Of a DNA stretch of 60,413 bases, positions 1 through 10,097 are shown piece after piece. Each line of letters begins with the position of its first letter. Within the stretch, counting starts at the first letter, position 1. The notes under the pieces are model-generated. The model was not told the origin of the DNA. It ran no database searches and saw only the letters and a program-made list of their open reading frames with translations. Source of the stretch: Moraxella bovoculi 237 (GTDB lineage Bacteria > Pseudomonadota > Gammaproteobacteria > Pseudomonadales > Moraxellaceae); NCBI RefSeq assembly GCF_000696305.2, contig NZ_AOMT01000031.1, positions 1-60,413 of the forward strand. The letters are read 5' to 3'. Both the position numbers and the translations under genes were made by a program.

Positions 1-58
1 GAGTGTTGTCAAGAATCGCATCTTGGCGTAGCTGTTCTACAAATGGCGTGATATTCAT
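1..58 (-). CDS. Truncated 5' end of an unidentified gene
   Basis: An ATG on the minus strand at 58 opens a reading frame that runs off the window edge, giving only 19 residues (MNITPFVEQLRQDAILDNT). A TATAAT preceded by TGC lies upstream at 97-102, so a real gene start is plausible. I do not recognise the protein from this fragment and assign no function. Confidence 0.4.
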   Translation of the reverse strand, partial: MNITPFVEQLRQDAILDNT

Positions 59-96
59 GGTTGCTCAACATTAAAATCAATAAAAATAGAGCCGTT

Positions 97-102
97 ATTA
101 TA
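97..102 (-). promoter_or_regulatory. Extended -10 element for the truncated gene
   Basis: Read on the minus strand, 97-102 is TATAAT preceded by TGC, an extended -10 element, about 40 bases upstream of the ATG at 58. No good -35 box is seen. Inference from sequence only. Confidence 0.45.
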
Positions 103-181
103 GCAAAAAACAGAGGTTGGTCGGCGAAAATTCACCAAGAAGGCAAATATTTTTATGCGAATTAGATGTAAAATCAAAAAG

Positions 182-213
182 AAAAAGCCAGTCATGATAG
201 ACTGGCTTTTTTA
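182..213 (-). terminator. Terminator after the tRNA-Ala/tRNA-Glu unit
   Basis: An inverted repeat with arms AAAAAGCCAGTC and GACTGGCTTTTTT and a 6-base loop lies just past the 3' end of tRNA-Glu. It has T-runs on both strands and so could act in both directions. Confidence 0.8.
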
Positions 214-219
214 GAATAT

Positions 220-295
220 TGGCACTCCATAGGGGATTCGAACCCCTGTTACCGCCGTGAAAGGGCGGTGTCCTAGGCCTCTAGACGAATGGAGC
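220..295 (-). tRNA. tRNA-Glu(TTC)
   Basis: The 76-base minus-strand gene folds as a cloverleaf with anticodon TTC in a stem of CGCCC/GGGCG and an encoded CCA end. The D arm (GTCTAGAGGCC) and T arm are very close to E. coli tRNA-Glu. It is probably co-transcribed with the upstream tRNA-Ala. Confidence 0.96.
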
Positions 296-371
296 GCAAG
301 TAGAAAGTTTTGCAACTTCAAGAATGTAAGATAAATGCCTAGGTGCTTACATTCAAACCTTAATCAATCTT

Positions 372-447
372 TGGTGGAGCTAAGCGGAGTCGAACCGCTG
401 ACCCCTTGCATGCCATGCAAGTGCTCTACCAACTGAGCTATAGCCCC
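372..447 (-). tRNA. tRNA-Ala(GGC)
   Basis: The 76-base cloverleaf has anticodon GGC within the stem CTTGC/GCAAG, acceptor stem GGGGCTA paired with TAGCTCC (including G-T) and an encoded CCA. It is the first gene of a tRNA-Ala/tRNA-Glu unit driven by the consensus promoter at 465-493. Confidence 0.96.
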
Positions 448-464
448 TTTGTTAAGGTGGGCGT

Positions 465-493
465 ATTATATAAAAGACCCTAAGCCTTGTCAA
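465..493 (-). promoter_or_regulatory. Consensus sigma-70 promoter for tRNA-Ala/tRNA-Glu
   Basis: On the minus strand a perfect TTGACA (488-493) and a perfect TATAAT (465-470) are separated by 17 bases, directly upstream of tRNA-Ala. Confidence 0.85.
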
Positions 494-516
494 ATACTTT
501 TTTAAAATAAGATTTA

Positions 517-552
517 AAAAAACCGATAACTTATTGAAAATTATCGGTTTTT
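517..552 (-). terminator. gltX terminator
   Basis: Arms AAAAACCGATAA and TTATCGGTTTTT form a hairpin immediately downstream of the gltX stop on the minus strand, followed by T-rich sequence. It separates gltX from the tRNA unit. Confidence 0.75.
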
Positions 553-559
553 AGTTAAC

Positions 560-2074
560 TTATTCTTGATTTAAAAAGTTTGGCAAAGCTTTATTCACTT
601 CTTCCAATTTTTTCAATTTCTTTTTACCAAGTCCGCCCAAGACTTCACAAGCATGGCGTAGTCGTGATAAGGTCATGTCCGCCCCGATGACGTACATGGA
701 GTTCATCACAGGCGTGCTAGATGTCGAGCCTGCAATCGCCACAAAAAACGGTTGCATAAAGTCTTTTAACTTAATCTCAAAATGTCCTGCCAAGCCTTTT
801 AGGGTCTGATAAATGTTATTCTCGCTCCACTCGGGCAAGGCTTCTAGTTGCCATGTGGCAAGATAGAGAATTTCAAGTAATTTGTCGTTATCCAGCGTTT
901 TATGGGCAAAATCGTCTGGTGTAACGTTTGGCAAATTTTGAAAATAAAACCCTGCCCAATTTACCGCATCAGACAACACATTAATGCGTGGCTGAATGGC
1001 TTTGGCAATGGCGGTCAGCTTATCATCATCGCTTGCCCACGCCAAAATCTTCGCCTTCAACTCGTCCGCACTCATCGCACGCAGGTATTCGCCATTGAGC
1101 CAGTAGAGTTTTTCAATGTCAAACACAGGTCCACCCAGAGAGACACGCTTAATGTCAAAGCTTGCGATCATCTCATCCAAGCTAAATTTCTCCGCTTCAT
1201 TTGGCAAGCTATACCCCATACGCCCCAAATAGTTAATCAAGGCTTCGGGCAACACGCCTGCGTCCTTATAATAGGTGATTGACGTGGGATTTTTGCGTTT
1301 TGAGAGTTTGGATTTGTCGGGGTTACGCAGTAGGGGCATATGGCACAATACAGGCATTTCCCAGCCAAAATATTCATACAAAAGTTTGTGCTTGGGGGCG
1401 GAGTTGATCCACTCTTCGCCACGAATGACATGGCTGATTTGCATTAAATGGTCGTCCACAACATTGGCAAGATGATAGGTCGGCAAGCCGTCTGTTTTTA
1501 GTAGAACCTGCATATCGACTGTTTCCCACGGAATGCTAATCTCGCCACGAAGCATGTCATGAATCACGCACTCGCCGTCGGTTGGCACACGCATACGAAT
1601 GACAAAGGGCTTACCACTCTCGGCAAGTTTATCGCTCTCTTCACGGCTCAGATTGGCATAACGTCCGTCATAACGCACGGGCAAGCCTTGGGCTTCTTGC
1701 TCTTTACGCATTTGGTCTAGCTCGTCTGTCGTGCAAAAACAGCGAAAGGCATGACCTTTGTCCAGTAGTTCTTGGGCGTATTTTTTGTAAATCTCGGAAC
1801 GCTCGGACTGGCGATACGGGGCGAACTGTCCGCCCACGTCAGGACCTTCGCTCCATGTCAAACCTGCCCATTTTAGGGCGTTTAAAATCATCTGCTCACT
1901 CTGAGCGGTAGAGCGGATTTGGTCGGTGTCTTCAATGCGTAGGATAAACTCGCCCCCTTGCGATTTGGCAAAAACCATATTAAACAAGGCGATATAAGCC
2001 GTACCAACGTGCGGAAAGCCTGTTGGGGACGGGGCGATACGGGTGCGAATGGGTTTGGTGGTTTGAGTGCTCAT
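560..2074 (-). CDS. gltX: Glutamate--tRNA ligase
   Basis: Cytoplasmic class I aminoacyl-tRNA synthetase that charges tRNA-Glu with glutamate using ATP. The 504-residue protein carries the HIGH-type motif HVGT at residues 22-25 within [12 protein letters not shown], and the KMSKS-type loop KLSKR at 256-260. The N-terminal two thirds match the Rossmann catalytic core and the remainder the helical anticodon-binding domain. The length is normal for bacterial GltX. It is transcribed alone, with a terminator directly downstream, and lies next to a tRNA-Glu gene, its own substrate. The start ATG at 2074 gives the canonical N-terminus just before the catalytic motif. Confidence 0.97.
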   Translation of the reverse strand: MSTQTTKPIRTRIAPSPTGFPHVGTAYIALFNMVFAKSQGGEFILRIEDTDQIRSTAQSEQMILNALKWAGLTWSEGPDVGGQFAPYRQSERSEIYKKYAQELLDKGHAFRCFCTTDELDQMRKEQEAQGLPVRYDGRYANLSREESDKLAESGKPFVIRMRVPTDGECVIHDMLRGEISIPWETVDMQVLLKTDGLPTYHLANVVDDHLMQISHVIRGEEWINSAPKHKLLYEYFGWEMPVLCHMPLLRNPDKSKLSKRKNPTSITYYKDAGVLPEALINYLGRMGYSLPNEAEKFSLDEMIASFDIKRVSLGGPVFDIEKLYWLNGEYLRAMSADELKAKILAWASDDDKLTAIAKAIQPRINVLSDAVNWAGFYFQNLPNVTPDDFAHKTLDNDKLLEILYLATWQLEALPEWSENNIYQTLKGLAGHFEIKLKDFMQPFFVAIAGSTSSTPVMNSMYVIGADMTLSRLRHACEVLGGLGKKKLKKLEEVNKALPNFLNQE

Positions 2075-2438
2075 GAATTGCTCGTTATTGAATATTGTGT
2101 CAAGTTAAATGTAAAGTGAATGATATAAAAGCATAAATCTGTGGCTATGATACCAAAATGTGCTTGATTTTTGTAGTGGAAAGTGCGCAGGGCTTTAAGA
2201 TTTTGGCAACAATTACCACACAAAAACGGATTGGATTATCAAAAAATCCTTGATAGAATGATGAGTTAAATATTTTTTATGATGTTATTTTGTTTTTTCT
2301 ATTAACTTGTTGTGATTTTTTTTACAAAAAATTAGCGCAAATGATTGAAATCACTTGACTATACAGCAAGGATTGAGATAATACACGCTGAAAAAATCTT
2401 GCGCAAAATCTAGCTTTTGCCACCTTTTGGAAATCATC
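2075..2438. other. Divergent gltX/rsmH intergenic region
   Basis: About 360 bases between the divergent gltX and rsmH genes. It is AT-rich with no convincing ORF and no mraZ gene, the transcriptional regulator that heads many dcw clusters. The only clear element is the rsmH promoter at 2355-2384. I found no good gltX promoter. Confidence 0.6.
2355..2384 (+). promoter_or_regulatory. Predicted promoter of the rsmH-ftsL-ftsI-mur operon
   Basis: TTGACT (2355-2360), an 18-base spacer and TAATAC (2379-2384) lie about 55 bases upstream of the rsmH ATG. It is the only good sigma-70 match before the cluster. Confidence 0.6.
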
Positions 2439-3416
2439 ATGAGCCAGCCCGACGCACTCCAAGCTTTCACCCACGAAACCGTCCTATTAAAAGAGACGGT
2501 GGCGATGCTATTGGGCGTAAAAAACTTAGATGATGTCAAAAAAGGAACATTTGATGGCATCTATGTGGATGCAACCTTTGGGCGGGGTGGTCACAGTCGG
2601 CTATTATTAGAATATCTAAGTGATGATGCCTGCTTGTTGGTGTTTGATAAGGACGTCGAGGCGATCGCTGTGGCGAACGAACTTGCCAATGCTGATGCTC
2701 GGGTGACCGTGATCCATGACAGCTTTGCTAGCCTGAATGAGCAATTAAAGACACTTGGCATTGACCACGTCGATGGCATCATGGCAGATCTTGGCGTGTC
2801 TAGCCCACAGCTTGATGACGGTGCGCGCGGATTTAGCTTCATGCGAGATGGTGCGGTTGATATGCGCATGGACACCACGCGTGGCGAACCTGTTAGCGAA
2901 TGGCTGATGCGGGTAGATGCTGATACTTTGGCAGATGTGCTGTATGAATATGGCGAGGAGCGCCATAGCCGTAAGATTGCACGCGCCATCAAGTCGATGG
3001 AAAGTTATGATTCGACGCTGGCATTGGCAGAAGTCATTAAACAGGCTCATCCAGCATGGCAAAAAGGCAAACATCCTGCTACTCAGAGCTTTCAGGCGAT
3101 GCGTATTTATATTAATAACGAGCTTGGCGATGTGGATGAGTTTTTGGTGCAGAGCTTGAGCGCACTCAAAGCTGGCGGTCGTTTGGCGGTGATTAGCTTT
3201 CATTCATTAGAAGACAGACGTATTAAGCAGTTTTTGAATAATCACAGTCGTGGTCGCTGGGAAGGTGATGACAAGCTACTCATGCCGCCTGTGCGTACGA
3301 AGTATTTTGGCAAGGCGCTTAGAGTCTCCCCAAGCGATGCAGAAGTTAAGGTCAATCCGCGTGCCCGAAGTGCATGGTTGCGTGGGGCAGAGCGCACCGA
3401 CGCTATGTATGTTTGA
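2439..3416 (+). CDS. rsmH: 16S rRNA (cytosine-1402-N4)-methyltransferase
   Basis: SAM-dependent enzyme (MraW) that N4-methylates C1402 of 16S rRNA in the ribosomal P site. The motif HETVLLKE near the N-terminus, the SAM-binding DATFGRGGHSR segment, and ADLGVSSPQLDD are hallmarks of the family. The length of about 325 residues is normal. The frame is open from a TTG at 2427, but the ATG at 2439 is preferred because GGAA sits six bases upstream. It heads the division/wall cluster, 48 bases before ftsL. No mraZ precedes it. Confidence 0.96.
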   Translation: MSQPDALQAFTHETVLLKETVAMLLGVKNLDDVKKGTFDGIYVDATFGRGGHSRLLLEYLSDDACLLVFDKDVEAIAVANELANADARVTVIHDSFASLNEQLKTLGIDHVDGIMADLGVSSPQLDDGARGFSFMRDGAVDMRMDTTRGEPVSEWLMRVDADTLADVLYEYGEERHSRKIARAIKSMESYDSTLALAEVIKQAHPAWQKGKHPATQSFQAMRIYINNELGDVDEFLVQSLSALKAGGRLAVISFHSLEDRRIKQFLNNHSRGRWEGDDKLLMPPVRTKYFGKALRVSPSDAEVKVNPRARSAWLRGAERTDAMYV

Positions 3417-3464
3417 TTTTAGATTATTTTAGGTTTTTTAAGTTTAGGTTATTGCAATCACATC

Positions 3465-3833
3465 ATGAACGATAAACACGCCCATCTTATCCCGCCAAAA
3501 ACCCAATCCGACAGCAGTGTCGGCATGATTGGGCTGTGTCGCCTGATTTTGGGGCTGCTTGTCGCTGCCATCATATGGACGGGCGTGAACATTTCTGTAC
3601 AGACTCAGGCGCATCATGAAGCTTATCGCAACCTTCAAAAACTCAAAAAAGAACTGACCGCCATGCAAGTAGAAGAGCAGCGCCTACTCATTGAACAGCA
3701 GACCTTTAGTGCCACGCCTCAGGTTGCTCGCCGAGCGGTGAGTGAATTGGGCATGTTCTTCCCTGCCGGTGATTCACGCCGAGTTATTGCACCAACCACG
3801 GCTGCCACCCAATCGAATAAGGCGGCTCGGTGA
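3465..3833 (+). CDS. ftsL: Cell division protein FtsL
   Basis: Small bitopic inner-membrane protein that forms the FtsQLB subcomplex and links the Z-ring to septal peptidoglycan synthesis. The 122 residues comprise a short cytoplasmic N-terminus, one membrane helix (about residues 23-42, LCRLILGLLVAAIIW) and a periplasmic coiled coil rich in Q, K and E with leucine spacing. Sequence identity in this family is low. The call rests on topology, size and position between rsmH and ftsI, which is diagnostic. It overlaps ftsI by one base (TGATG). No Shine-Dalgarno is obvious. Confidence 0.9.
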   Translation: MNDKHAHLIPPKTQSDSSVGMIGLCRLILGLLVAAIIWTGVNISVQTQAHHEAYRNLQKLKKELTAMQVEEQRLLIEQQTFSATPQVARRAVSELGMFFPAGDSRRVIAPTTAATQSNKAAR

Positions 3834-5827
3834 TGAAAAAAACTGATCAAAAACAAGGCGCATCATCTAAAGTTACGCCACCACTGCGCAAAAAAACCAC
3901 CAAAAGCAAAGCCAATCCTGCCCAAAACTACCAAGAAGGCCCATCAAGATTAGAGTCATTGTTCGGTGGATCTGCCAAGAAACGCCACCAAAAAGCCGCC
4001 ACCATGTTGGGCGGGTTACAAGACGTTGGGCGTTATAAATTCGCTTGGGCTATTGCGGCTGTCTGTTTTGCCATTTTATTTGCTCGGGCGTTTTATTTGC
4101 AAGTTATTAACTCATCATTTTTGATTGAGCAAGGCGAAAAGCTCATCACATCGAAGCGCTCGGTGCCTGTATATCGTGGCATGATTACAGACACGACGGG
4201 CGCACCACTGGCGGCGAATGCGCCTCTATCGACTGTAGTATTTAGCCCATATGATTACGCGGTGGAGTACTACAGACTTGATAAAATCATCAAAACCAGC
4301 CAAAACGCCAAAACCATCGCTAAGGCCAGCGAAGACCTTAAGCAGATGGATTTGGTGAAATTGGCAGCAACAGCGAATTTCCCACTAGAAAAACTTCAAA
4401 ATGCCGTCGCAATCAAACACGACCTTGATCTGAGCGATGAAGAGGCGGTAAATGCAGCACTGCCAAAAGGTGCAGGTTCACGCCGTCTGGTCATACTACC
4501 AAAAGCACCGCCTGAGATCGTTAAGCCGTTGATGGCGCTTGATTTTGTTGGGATTAGTGAAGAGAAGTTTTTCCAAAGATATTATCTACAAGCCGAGCCA
4601 TATGCGCAGATTCTAGGCTACATGGCGCAATCTAGCGATGAAAAGAATGGCGGTTATGTGGGTCGTGCAGGTATCGAAGCTAAGTATGAAAAACAGCTGG
4701 CAGGTGAGCGCGGACAAGTTCTCATCCTAAAGGACGCCCGTCAGTCTGCCATCAAAGAAATCAAAGAAATCAAACCGACCGTTGAAGGTCAAGACATTCA
4801 TCTGACCATCGATTCGCGCTTGCAGTATGTCCTTTATAAGGAACTTGAGCAAGTAGGGCGCACTCAGTCGGCACGTTCAAGCTCGGGCATCGTGGTGGAT
4901 GTCTTGACCGGAGATGTGTTGGCATTGGGTTCTTGGCCATCATTTAACTCAAATAATCTGTCAGAGCGTACCGGTGCTAATGAGCGTAATCGCCCTATGC
5001 TAGATACCTTTGAGCCGGGTTCTGTGATGAAGCCATTCACGGTGGCGGCAGCATTAGAGTCGGGCAAATATTCTACCAGCTCTTTAATTAATACCTCGCC
5101 AGGCAGCCTATATGTGGGCGGATACACCATTCGGGACAGCGGTGATTATGGCGCCATTACGCTTGCCAAGCTGATCCAAAAATCCAGTAACGTCGCTTCT
5201 GCCAAGATCGCACTTAGCTTACCTGCCAATGCCATCTCTGACATGCAAAGACGCTTTGGTTTTGGTCAAAAAACAGCTTTAAATTTCCCAGCCGAAGCCT
5301 CAGGTGGTGTTAGCGACCCTAGCGAAAAAGAATATTCTCGCCGTGCAACCCTAAGTTATGGTTATGGTCAGACGGTGACACTTGCTCAAGTTGTCCAAGC
5401 TTATGCTGCCTTGGCAAATAACGGCATGCTAAGACCGCTGCGCTTGGTAAAAGAGGACGAGCTGCCAGAGCCCACCCAAGTCATTGAGCCTAAGAACGCC
5501 CAAGCCATCGTGAAGATGATGGAGCTGGTCACCGAACAGGGCGGTACAGCGCGCGCGGCAGCGATTAATGGCTATCGTGTGGCGGGCAAGTCAGGTACGT
5601 CACGCCGGACTAACCCAAATGGTGGTTATTATACCGATCAGCATCGTACGACTTTTGCAGGCATTGCACCTGCGTCGAATCCACGTTTTGCCATTGCGAT
5701 ATTGGTCGAGGATCCACGTCGTCAATTCTACGCAGGTCAAGTCTCAGCACCAGTATTTCATAATGTCATGAAAGAGGCGCTGCGTCTGTATAATGTACCG
5801 TTTGATAAGCCGTTACAGCTAAATTGA
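3833..5827 (+). CDS. ftsI: Septal peptidoglycan transpeptidase FtsI (PBP3)
   Basis: Monofunctional class B penicillin-binding protein that crosslinks septal peptidoglycan with FtsW. A long basic cytoplasmic tail of about 65 residues precedes the membrane helix (AWAIAAVCFAILFARAF). The pedestal domain and the transpeptidase domain follow. Catalytic motifs are Ser397-V-M-K400, SSN at 451-453, and KSGT at 586-589. At 664 residues it is longer than E. coli FtsI (588), mostly through the N-terminal tail. The start is the ATG at 3833 in the TGATG overlap with ftsL, which suggests translational coupling; GTG at 3830 is the alternative. Beta-lactams target this protein. Confidence 0.97.
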   Translation: MKKTDQKQGASSKVTPPLRKKTTKSKANPAQNYQEGPSRLESLFGGSAKKRHQKAATMLGGLQDVGRYKFAWAIAAVCFAILFARAFYLQVINSSFLIEQGEKLITSKRSVPVYRGMITDTTGAPLAANAPLSTVVFSPYDYAVEYYRLDKIIKTSQNAKTIAKASEDLKQMDLVKLAATANFPLEKLQNAVAIKHDLDLSDEEAVNAALPKGAGSRRLVILPKAPPEIVKPLMALDFVGISEEKFFQRYYLQAEPYAQILGYMAQSSDEKNGGYVGRAGIEAKYEKQLAGERGQVLILKDARQSAIKEIKEIKPTVEGQDIHLTIDSRLQYVLYKELEQVGRTQSARSSSGIVVDVLTGDVLALGSWPSFNSNNLSERTGANERNRPMLDTFEPGSVMKPFTVAAALESGKYSTSSLINTSPGSLYVGGYTIRDSGDYGAITLAKLIQKSSNVASAKIALSLPANAISDMQRRFGFGQKTALNFPAEASGGVSDPSEKEYSRRATLSYGYGQTVTLAQVVQAYAALANNGMLRPLRLVKEDELPEPTQVIEPKNAQAIVKMMELVTEQGGTARAAAINGYRVAGKSGTSRRTNPNGGYYTDQHRTTFAGIAPASNPRFAIAILVEDPRRQFYAGQVSAPVFHNVMKEALRLYNVPFDKPLQLN

Positions 5828-5866
5828 TTAACTTGATGAATACAAAAGCATCATAAGGAATGAGTC

Positions 5867-7384
5867 ATGAAACCAATTACCTTAGCCCAGCTGTTCGATG
5901 ATTTGCAGTTGCAGATGCTTGATGAGGTCGCTCAGAGTGTCGCGCATGTGCCTTTTCATCGTTTTTGCTTGGATAGTCGCAAGGTGTCTGAGGGTGATGC
6001 GTTCGTGCTTTTGTCCAGCTTTAGCCATCAAGATGATGCGCTAGAGCGAGCCAATCAATACCTAACATCTGTAGAGGATAAAGCTGCGTTTGTGTTGTCG
6101 CAGATTGACCCTAAGCTGCTTGATGTGAGATTTAGTAAGCCAATCGTCTATCTGCCAACGATTCGACATTATTTGGGAGATTTGATCGCGGCGCGCTTTC
6201 AGGCGGATAAGCCCGCCAAGCTGCCGACGGTGGTCGCGGTGACAGGAACCAATGGCAAGACAACAGTCAGCCAGTTGGTCGCGCAGCTGTGCGAGCTGTC
6301 AGGCGCGCCTTCTGCCATCATGGGAACAGCAGGCAATGGACGCCTGCACGCACTTGTGCAGTCGGCGAACACGACAGGCGATGTCTTGGCGGTGCATGAA
6401 TTCTTATATCAAATGGCGCTCGATGGTGTAGAAGTGGTAGCGCTTGAGGCGAGCAGTCATGGCCTGCATCAGCATCGACTACAGGGTGTGCCTGTACAAG
6501 TGGCGATCTATACCAACCTGTCGCATGACCATCTGGATTATCATGCCGACATGGAGGAGTACCGCGCTGCCAAGGCAAGACTGTTCGATGAGGGGTATTT
6601 TAGTACATTAACCTGTGGCATCATTAATCAAGATGCTAACTATCCTTTATTGACCAAGAATCACACCGGCAATTATCAGCTGCTTACGTACAGTCAGCAG
6701 GATAATGGTGCAAATTATTTTGCCAAAGAGATTGCGCCCAGCCTTGATGGTGTAGGTATGGAGCTTGTCGCTCAAGGCGAGCACATTACCCTAAAGAGCC
6801 CGCTCTTAGGCTTATTCAACGTCGATAATCTGATGGCGGCAGTTGCGGCATTTTTGGCGCTGTTTCCTGACAAGCGAGCCGAGCTGCCTGAACTGGTCGC
6901 CCAATTACAAGGTGCGCGCGGTCGCATGCAGCGCATCCCTTCTAAGGCAGGGTCTTTTATTGTGGATTATGCGCACACGCCAGATGCACTGGAGCAGGTG
7001 CTAGTCAGTTTGCGCAAGCATTGCACGGGCAAGCTAATCGCGGTGTTCGGATGCGGTGGCGATAGAGACAGAACAAAGCGCCCCATCATGGCAAAAGCAG
7101 GCGTCACCCATGCCGATGTGTCGATATTTACCGCGGATAATCCTCGCTCAGAAGACCCTAATGCCATCTTAAAAGATATGCAGATCAATCTTACCTGCCA
7201 AGAGCATTATAAGGTCATCATCGAGCCTGATCGCAAGAGCGCCATTCGCCAAGCAGTACAGATGGCAGGCGAGAATGACATTGTTGTGATACTCGGCAAG
7301 GGGCATGAGACCTACCAAGAGATTAACGGTGTTCGTCATGATTTTGATGATGCGGCAGTGCTTGCAGAATTGCTAAATGAGTGA
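5867..7384 (+). CDS. murE: UDP-MurNAc-L-Ala-D-Glu--meso-diaminopimelate ligase
   Basis: Cytoplasmic ATP-dependent Mur ligase that adds the third residue of the stem peptide. The P-loop TGTNGKTT spans residues 126-133. DNPR at 424-427 is the motif that recognises meso-diaminopimelate rather than lysine, so this cell has DAP-type peptidoglycan. The length of 505 residues fits the family. AAGGA stands upstream of the ATG. It lies 39 bases after ftsI and precedes murF, the next enzyme in the pathway. Confidence 0.97.
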   Translation: MKPITLAQLFDDLQLQMLDEVAQSVAHVPFHRFCLDSRKVSEGDAFVLLSSFSHQDDALERANQYLTSVEDKAAFVLSQIDPKLLDVRFSKPIVYLPTIRHYLGDLIAARFQADKPAKLPTVVAVTGTNGKTTVSQLVAQLCELSGAPSAIMGTAGNGRLHALVQSANTTGDVLAVHEFLYQMALDGVEVVALEASSHGLHQHRLQGVPVQVAIYTNLSHDHLDYHADMEEYRAAKARLFDEGYFSTLTCGIINQDANYPLLTKNHTGNYQLLTYSQQDNGANYFAKEIAPSLDGVGMELVAQGEHITLKSPLLGLFNVDNLMAAVAAFLALFPDKRAELPELVAQLQGARGRMQRIPSKAGSFIVDYAHTPDALEQVLVSLRKHCTGKLIAVFGCGGDRDRTKRPIMAKAGVTHADVSIFTADNPRSEDPNAILKDMQINLTCQEHYKVIIEPDRKSAIRQAVQMAGENDIVVILGKGHETYQEINGVRHDFDDAAVLAELLNE

Positions 7385-7444
7385 TGATTAATTCATCATT
7401 ACCAGCGTAACAATAGAATATTTAAGAATAACACAAAGAGCATT

Positions 7445-8908
7445 ATGACCTCCTATATTTGGCAAAAAGACAATCTACAAGCCGCCACTCAAGGCGTCTG
7501 GCAGGGCGAATTTAGCACCCAAAGCACGCGCATCACAACTGACACGCGTAAGATTGAGCAGGGTGATATTTTCCTTGCCATCAAAGGCGATAACTTTGAC
7601 GGTCATGATTATGTTGAGACCGCCAAGGAGTTGGGCGCGGTCGCTGCCATCGTGAACGAGCCTGTGGTAAGCAATCTGCCGCAGCTGATCGTAGGCGACA
7701 CTAAGAAAGCCTTAGGACTATTGGGCAAATATCGCCGCGATGTGCATTCTGATTTGACCGTGGTGGCTTTGACAGGTTCGTCTGGCAAGACCACCACCAA
7801 AGAGATGATTGGTAGTATTCTGGGTCAGATTGCGCCAACGCTCATCACTCGTGGCAACCTAAATAACGATCTGGGTGTGCCAATGATGCTGCTGGAATTG
7901 ACAGATGAGCATCGATTTGGCGTGATGGAGCTTGGGGCAAACCATGTGGGAGAGATTGCATATACGAGCAATTTGGTGCGTCCTGATGTGGCGTGCGTGT
8001 TAAATATCGGTACAGCACATCTGGGCGAGTTTGGTGGACGTGCCAACATTGCTCGAGCCAAGGCGGAGATTTATTCATCGCTGACGGCTGAGGGTGTGGC
8101 AGTTGTTCCGTTTGGCGATGAGTTTTTTGAATTTTTGGGCGAAAGCGCCTGCCAGTTTACGGATAAGATTTTAAGCTTTGGCGAGCAGAGTGTGCCATTA
8201 TCACAGGCAGGTCTGTCGGATGAGAATGTGGCAGAGTTGTCTGCGCAAGGCGTCACGTCTGTGCTGATGATGGGCGACCTGTTTGCCGATGACATCGAAG
8301 CCATGCCAACACATAGCACATTTAGCCTAAATACCAATCTTGAGATTGATGAAATCGAAAGTTTGCCTGTAACACTGCCATTCATCGGTGAGCATAATGT
8401 TGCTAACGCATTGGCCGCCGCCGCTTGCGCTTATGCGCTTGGCGTACCGCTTGAGGTGATCGTGCAAGGCTTACAGAATGCCGTCGTACCAAAAGGTCGC
8501 CTAACCCGCATTGCCTTTGGTGAGCACACCTTGATCGATGATACCTATAATGCCAATCCGACCTCCATGATTGCAGCGGCTAAGGTGCTAGAGCAAGAAT
8601 CGAATGCCAAGATATTGGTGTTGGGCGATGTGTTTGAATTGGGCAGTGCGGCAGATGATGAGCATTATCAGCTTGGTCAGGACTTGGCGGCTTTTGAGAT
8701 TGATGTGGTCTTAACAGTAGGCGATCACATGGTGCACACTGCTCGCGCGGTGAATGAGGTTCGTGACATCGCAGTTCATTTTGATGACAAACAAGCGCTA
8801 CTGGCCGCTCTTAAAGCTCATCTTAATAATGGCGTATCGACCGTGCTATTCAAAGGCTCGCGTGGCATGAAGATGGAAAGTCTGATTGATGACTTGATGA
8901 ATGCCTAA
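7445..8908 (+). CDS. murF: UDP-MurNAc-tripeptide--D-alanyl-D-alanine ligase
   Basis: Adds the D-Ala-D-Ala dipeptide to complete the UDP-MurNAc pentapeptide in the cytoplasm. The 487-residue Mur ligase has its ATP-binding loop TGSSGKTT at residues 110-117, the TRGNLNNDLGVP segment of the central domain, and DDTYNANPTSM in the C-terminal domain, both typical of MurF. It sits 60 bases after murE. The ORF is intact and of family length. Confidence 0.97.
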   Translation: MTSYIWQKDNLQAATQGVWQGEFSTQSTRITTDTRKIEQGDIFLAIKGDNFDGHDYVETAKELGAVAAIVNEPVVSNLPQLIVGDTKKALGLLGKYRRDVHSDLTVVALTGSSGKTTTKEMIGSILGQIAPTLITRGNLNNDLGVPMMLLELTDEHRFGVMELGANHVGEIAYTSNLVRPDVACVLNIGTAHLGEFGGRANIARAKAEIYSSLTAEGVAVVPFGDEFFEFLGESACQFTDKILSFGEQSVPLSQAGLSDENVAELSAQGVTSVLMMGDLFADDIEAMPTHSTFSLNTNLEIDEIESLPVTLPFIGEHNVANALAAAACAYALGVPLEVIVQGLQNAVVPKGRLTRIAFGEHTLIDDTYNANPTSMIAAAKVLEQESNAKILVLGDVFELGSAADDEHYQLGQDLAAFEIDVVLTVGDHMVHTARAVNEVRDIAVHFDDKQALLAALKAHLNNGVSTVLFKGSRGMKMESLIDDLMNA

Positions 8909-8964
8909 AATTATCAGATAATTTAAAAAATTAACGGTACGAGAGTGCCGCAAGGGTTTTAATA

Positions 8965-10062
8965 ATGCTTTATTGGTTATTTCAGCACAGCGACATTGCT
9001 ATCTCATCGCTGACATTGCGTGCGTTATTTGCGGTTATTACGGCGCTGCTTATTGTGATTTTTGCGGGTAAGCCTGTCATTAAGTATCTGCGCACGCTTA
9101 AATATGGTCAAGCGGTGCGTGACGATGGTCCAAAGACGCACCTTGTCAAGCAGGGGACGCCTACGATGGGCGGTGTGCTGATTCTGGTTGCGATCGCGAT
9201 CTCAACATTGGCATGGTCAGACTTGTCCAATCCTTATGTTTGGATCTTGATGGTGGTAATGGTCATCTTTGGCGCGGTTGGCTGGGCTGATGACTGGCTA
9301 AAAATCAAGCATAAAAACCCACAAGGCCTGATCGCCCGTAAAAAATACTTCTGGCTGTCAGTAGGTTCGCTGTTCGCAGGCGGCTCATTGTACTACATCG
9401 CACTACAACAAGATGCCGCCACAGCTGCCGCCATGCAGGATGTATTGGTACCATTGTTCAAAGACTGGATCATTCCCCTGTCAGCGATTCCTTTTGGTAT
9501 TGGCTTTATTATTCTGACTTATTTTACTATCAATGGTTCATCGAACGCGGTGAACTTGACAGACGGCTTGGATGGCTTGGTAATTTTGCCTGTGGTGTTG
9601 GTTGCGGCAGGGCTTGGCGTGTTCGCATATATTTCAGGTTCGATGAATTATGCTGCTTACATGCACGTGCCTTATATCGCCTATAATGCTGAGGTCATCA
9701 TCGTCTGTGCATCGATCATTGGTGCAGGACTTGGCTTCTTATGGTATAACGCGGCGCCTGCCGATGTCTTTATGGGTGACGTGGGTGCGCTAAGCCTTGG
9801 TGGTATGCTTGGTACGATGGCGGTCATGACGCGTCAAGAGCTTGCCTTTGTGATCATGGGTGGTATCTTTGTGGCGGAAGCGGTGTCGGTCATCCTACAG
9901 GTCGGCTCTTATAAGCTGCGCAAAAAACGCATCTTCTTGATGGCGCCGTTACACCATCATTTTGAGGAAATGGGTCTAAAAGAAACCAAGGTGGTCGCGC
10001 GTTTTTATATCGTGTGCATCATCTTGGTCGTGCTGGGTCTGATGACCCTAAAGCTTCGCTAA
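8965..10062 (+). CDS. mraY: Phospho-N-acetylmuramoyl-pentapeptide-transferase
   Basis: Polytopic inner-membrane enzyme that transfers phospho-MurNAc-pentapeptide to undecaprenyl phosphate, making lipid I. The 365-residue protein has about ten hydrophobic helices. It carries the family signatures PTMGGVLIL, the aspartate-rich ADDWLK loop, and [18 protein letters not shown], with its HHH cluster, lies near the C-terminus. It is the last cell-wall gene of this cluster. The murD-ftsW-murG-murC-ddl-ftsQAZ genes that follow mraY in E. coli are absent here. Confidence 0.97.
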   Translation: MLYWLFQHSDIAISSLTLRALFAVITALLIVIFAGKPVIKYLRTLKYGQAVRDDGPKTHLVKQGTPTMGGVLILVAIAISTLAWSDLSNPYVWILMVVMVIFGAVGWADDWLKIKHKNPQGLIARKKYFWLSVGSLFAGGSLYYIALQQDAATAAAMQDVLVPLFKDWIIPLSAIPFGIGFIILTYFTINGSSNAVNLTDGLDGLVILPVVLVAAGLGVFAYISGSMNYAAYMHVPYIAYNAEVIIVCASIIGAGLGFLWYNAAPADVFMGDVGALSLGGMLGTMAVMTRQELAFVIMGGIFVAEAVSVILQVGSYKLRKKRIFLMAPLHHHFEEMGLKETKVVARFYIVCIILVVLGLMTLKLR

Positions 10063-10097
10063 TACTTATTCATCATTCATAAAATCAAGGATGATTT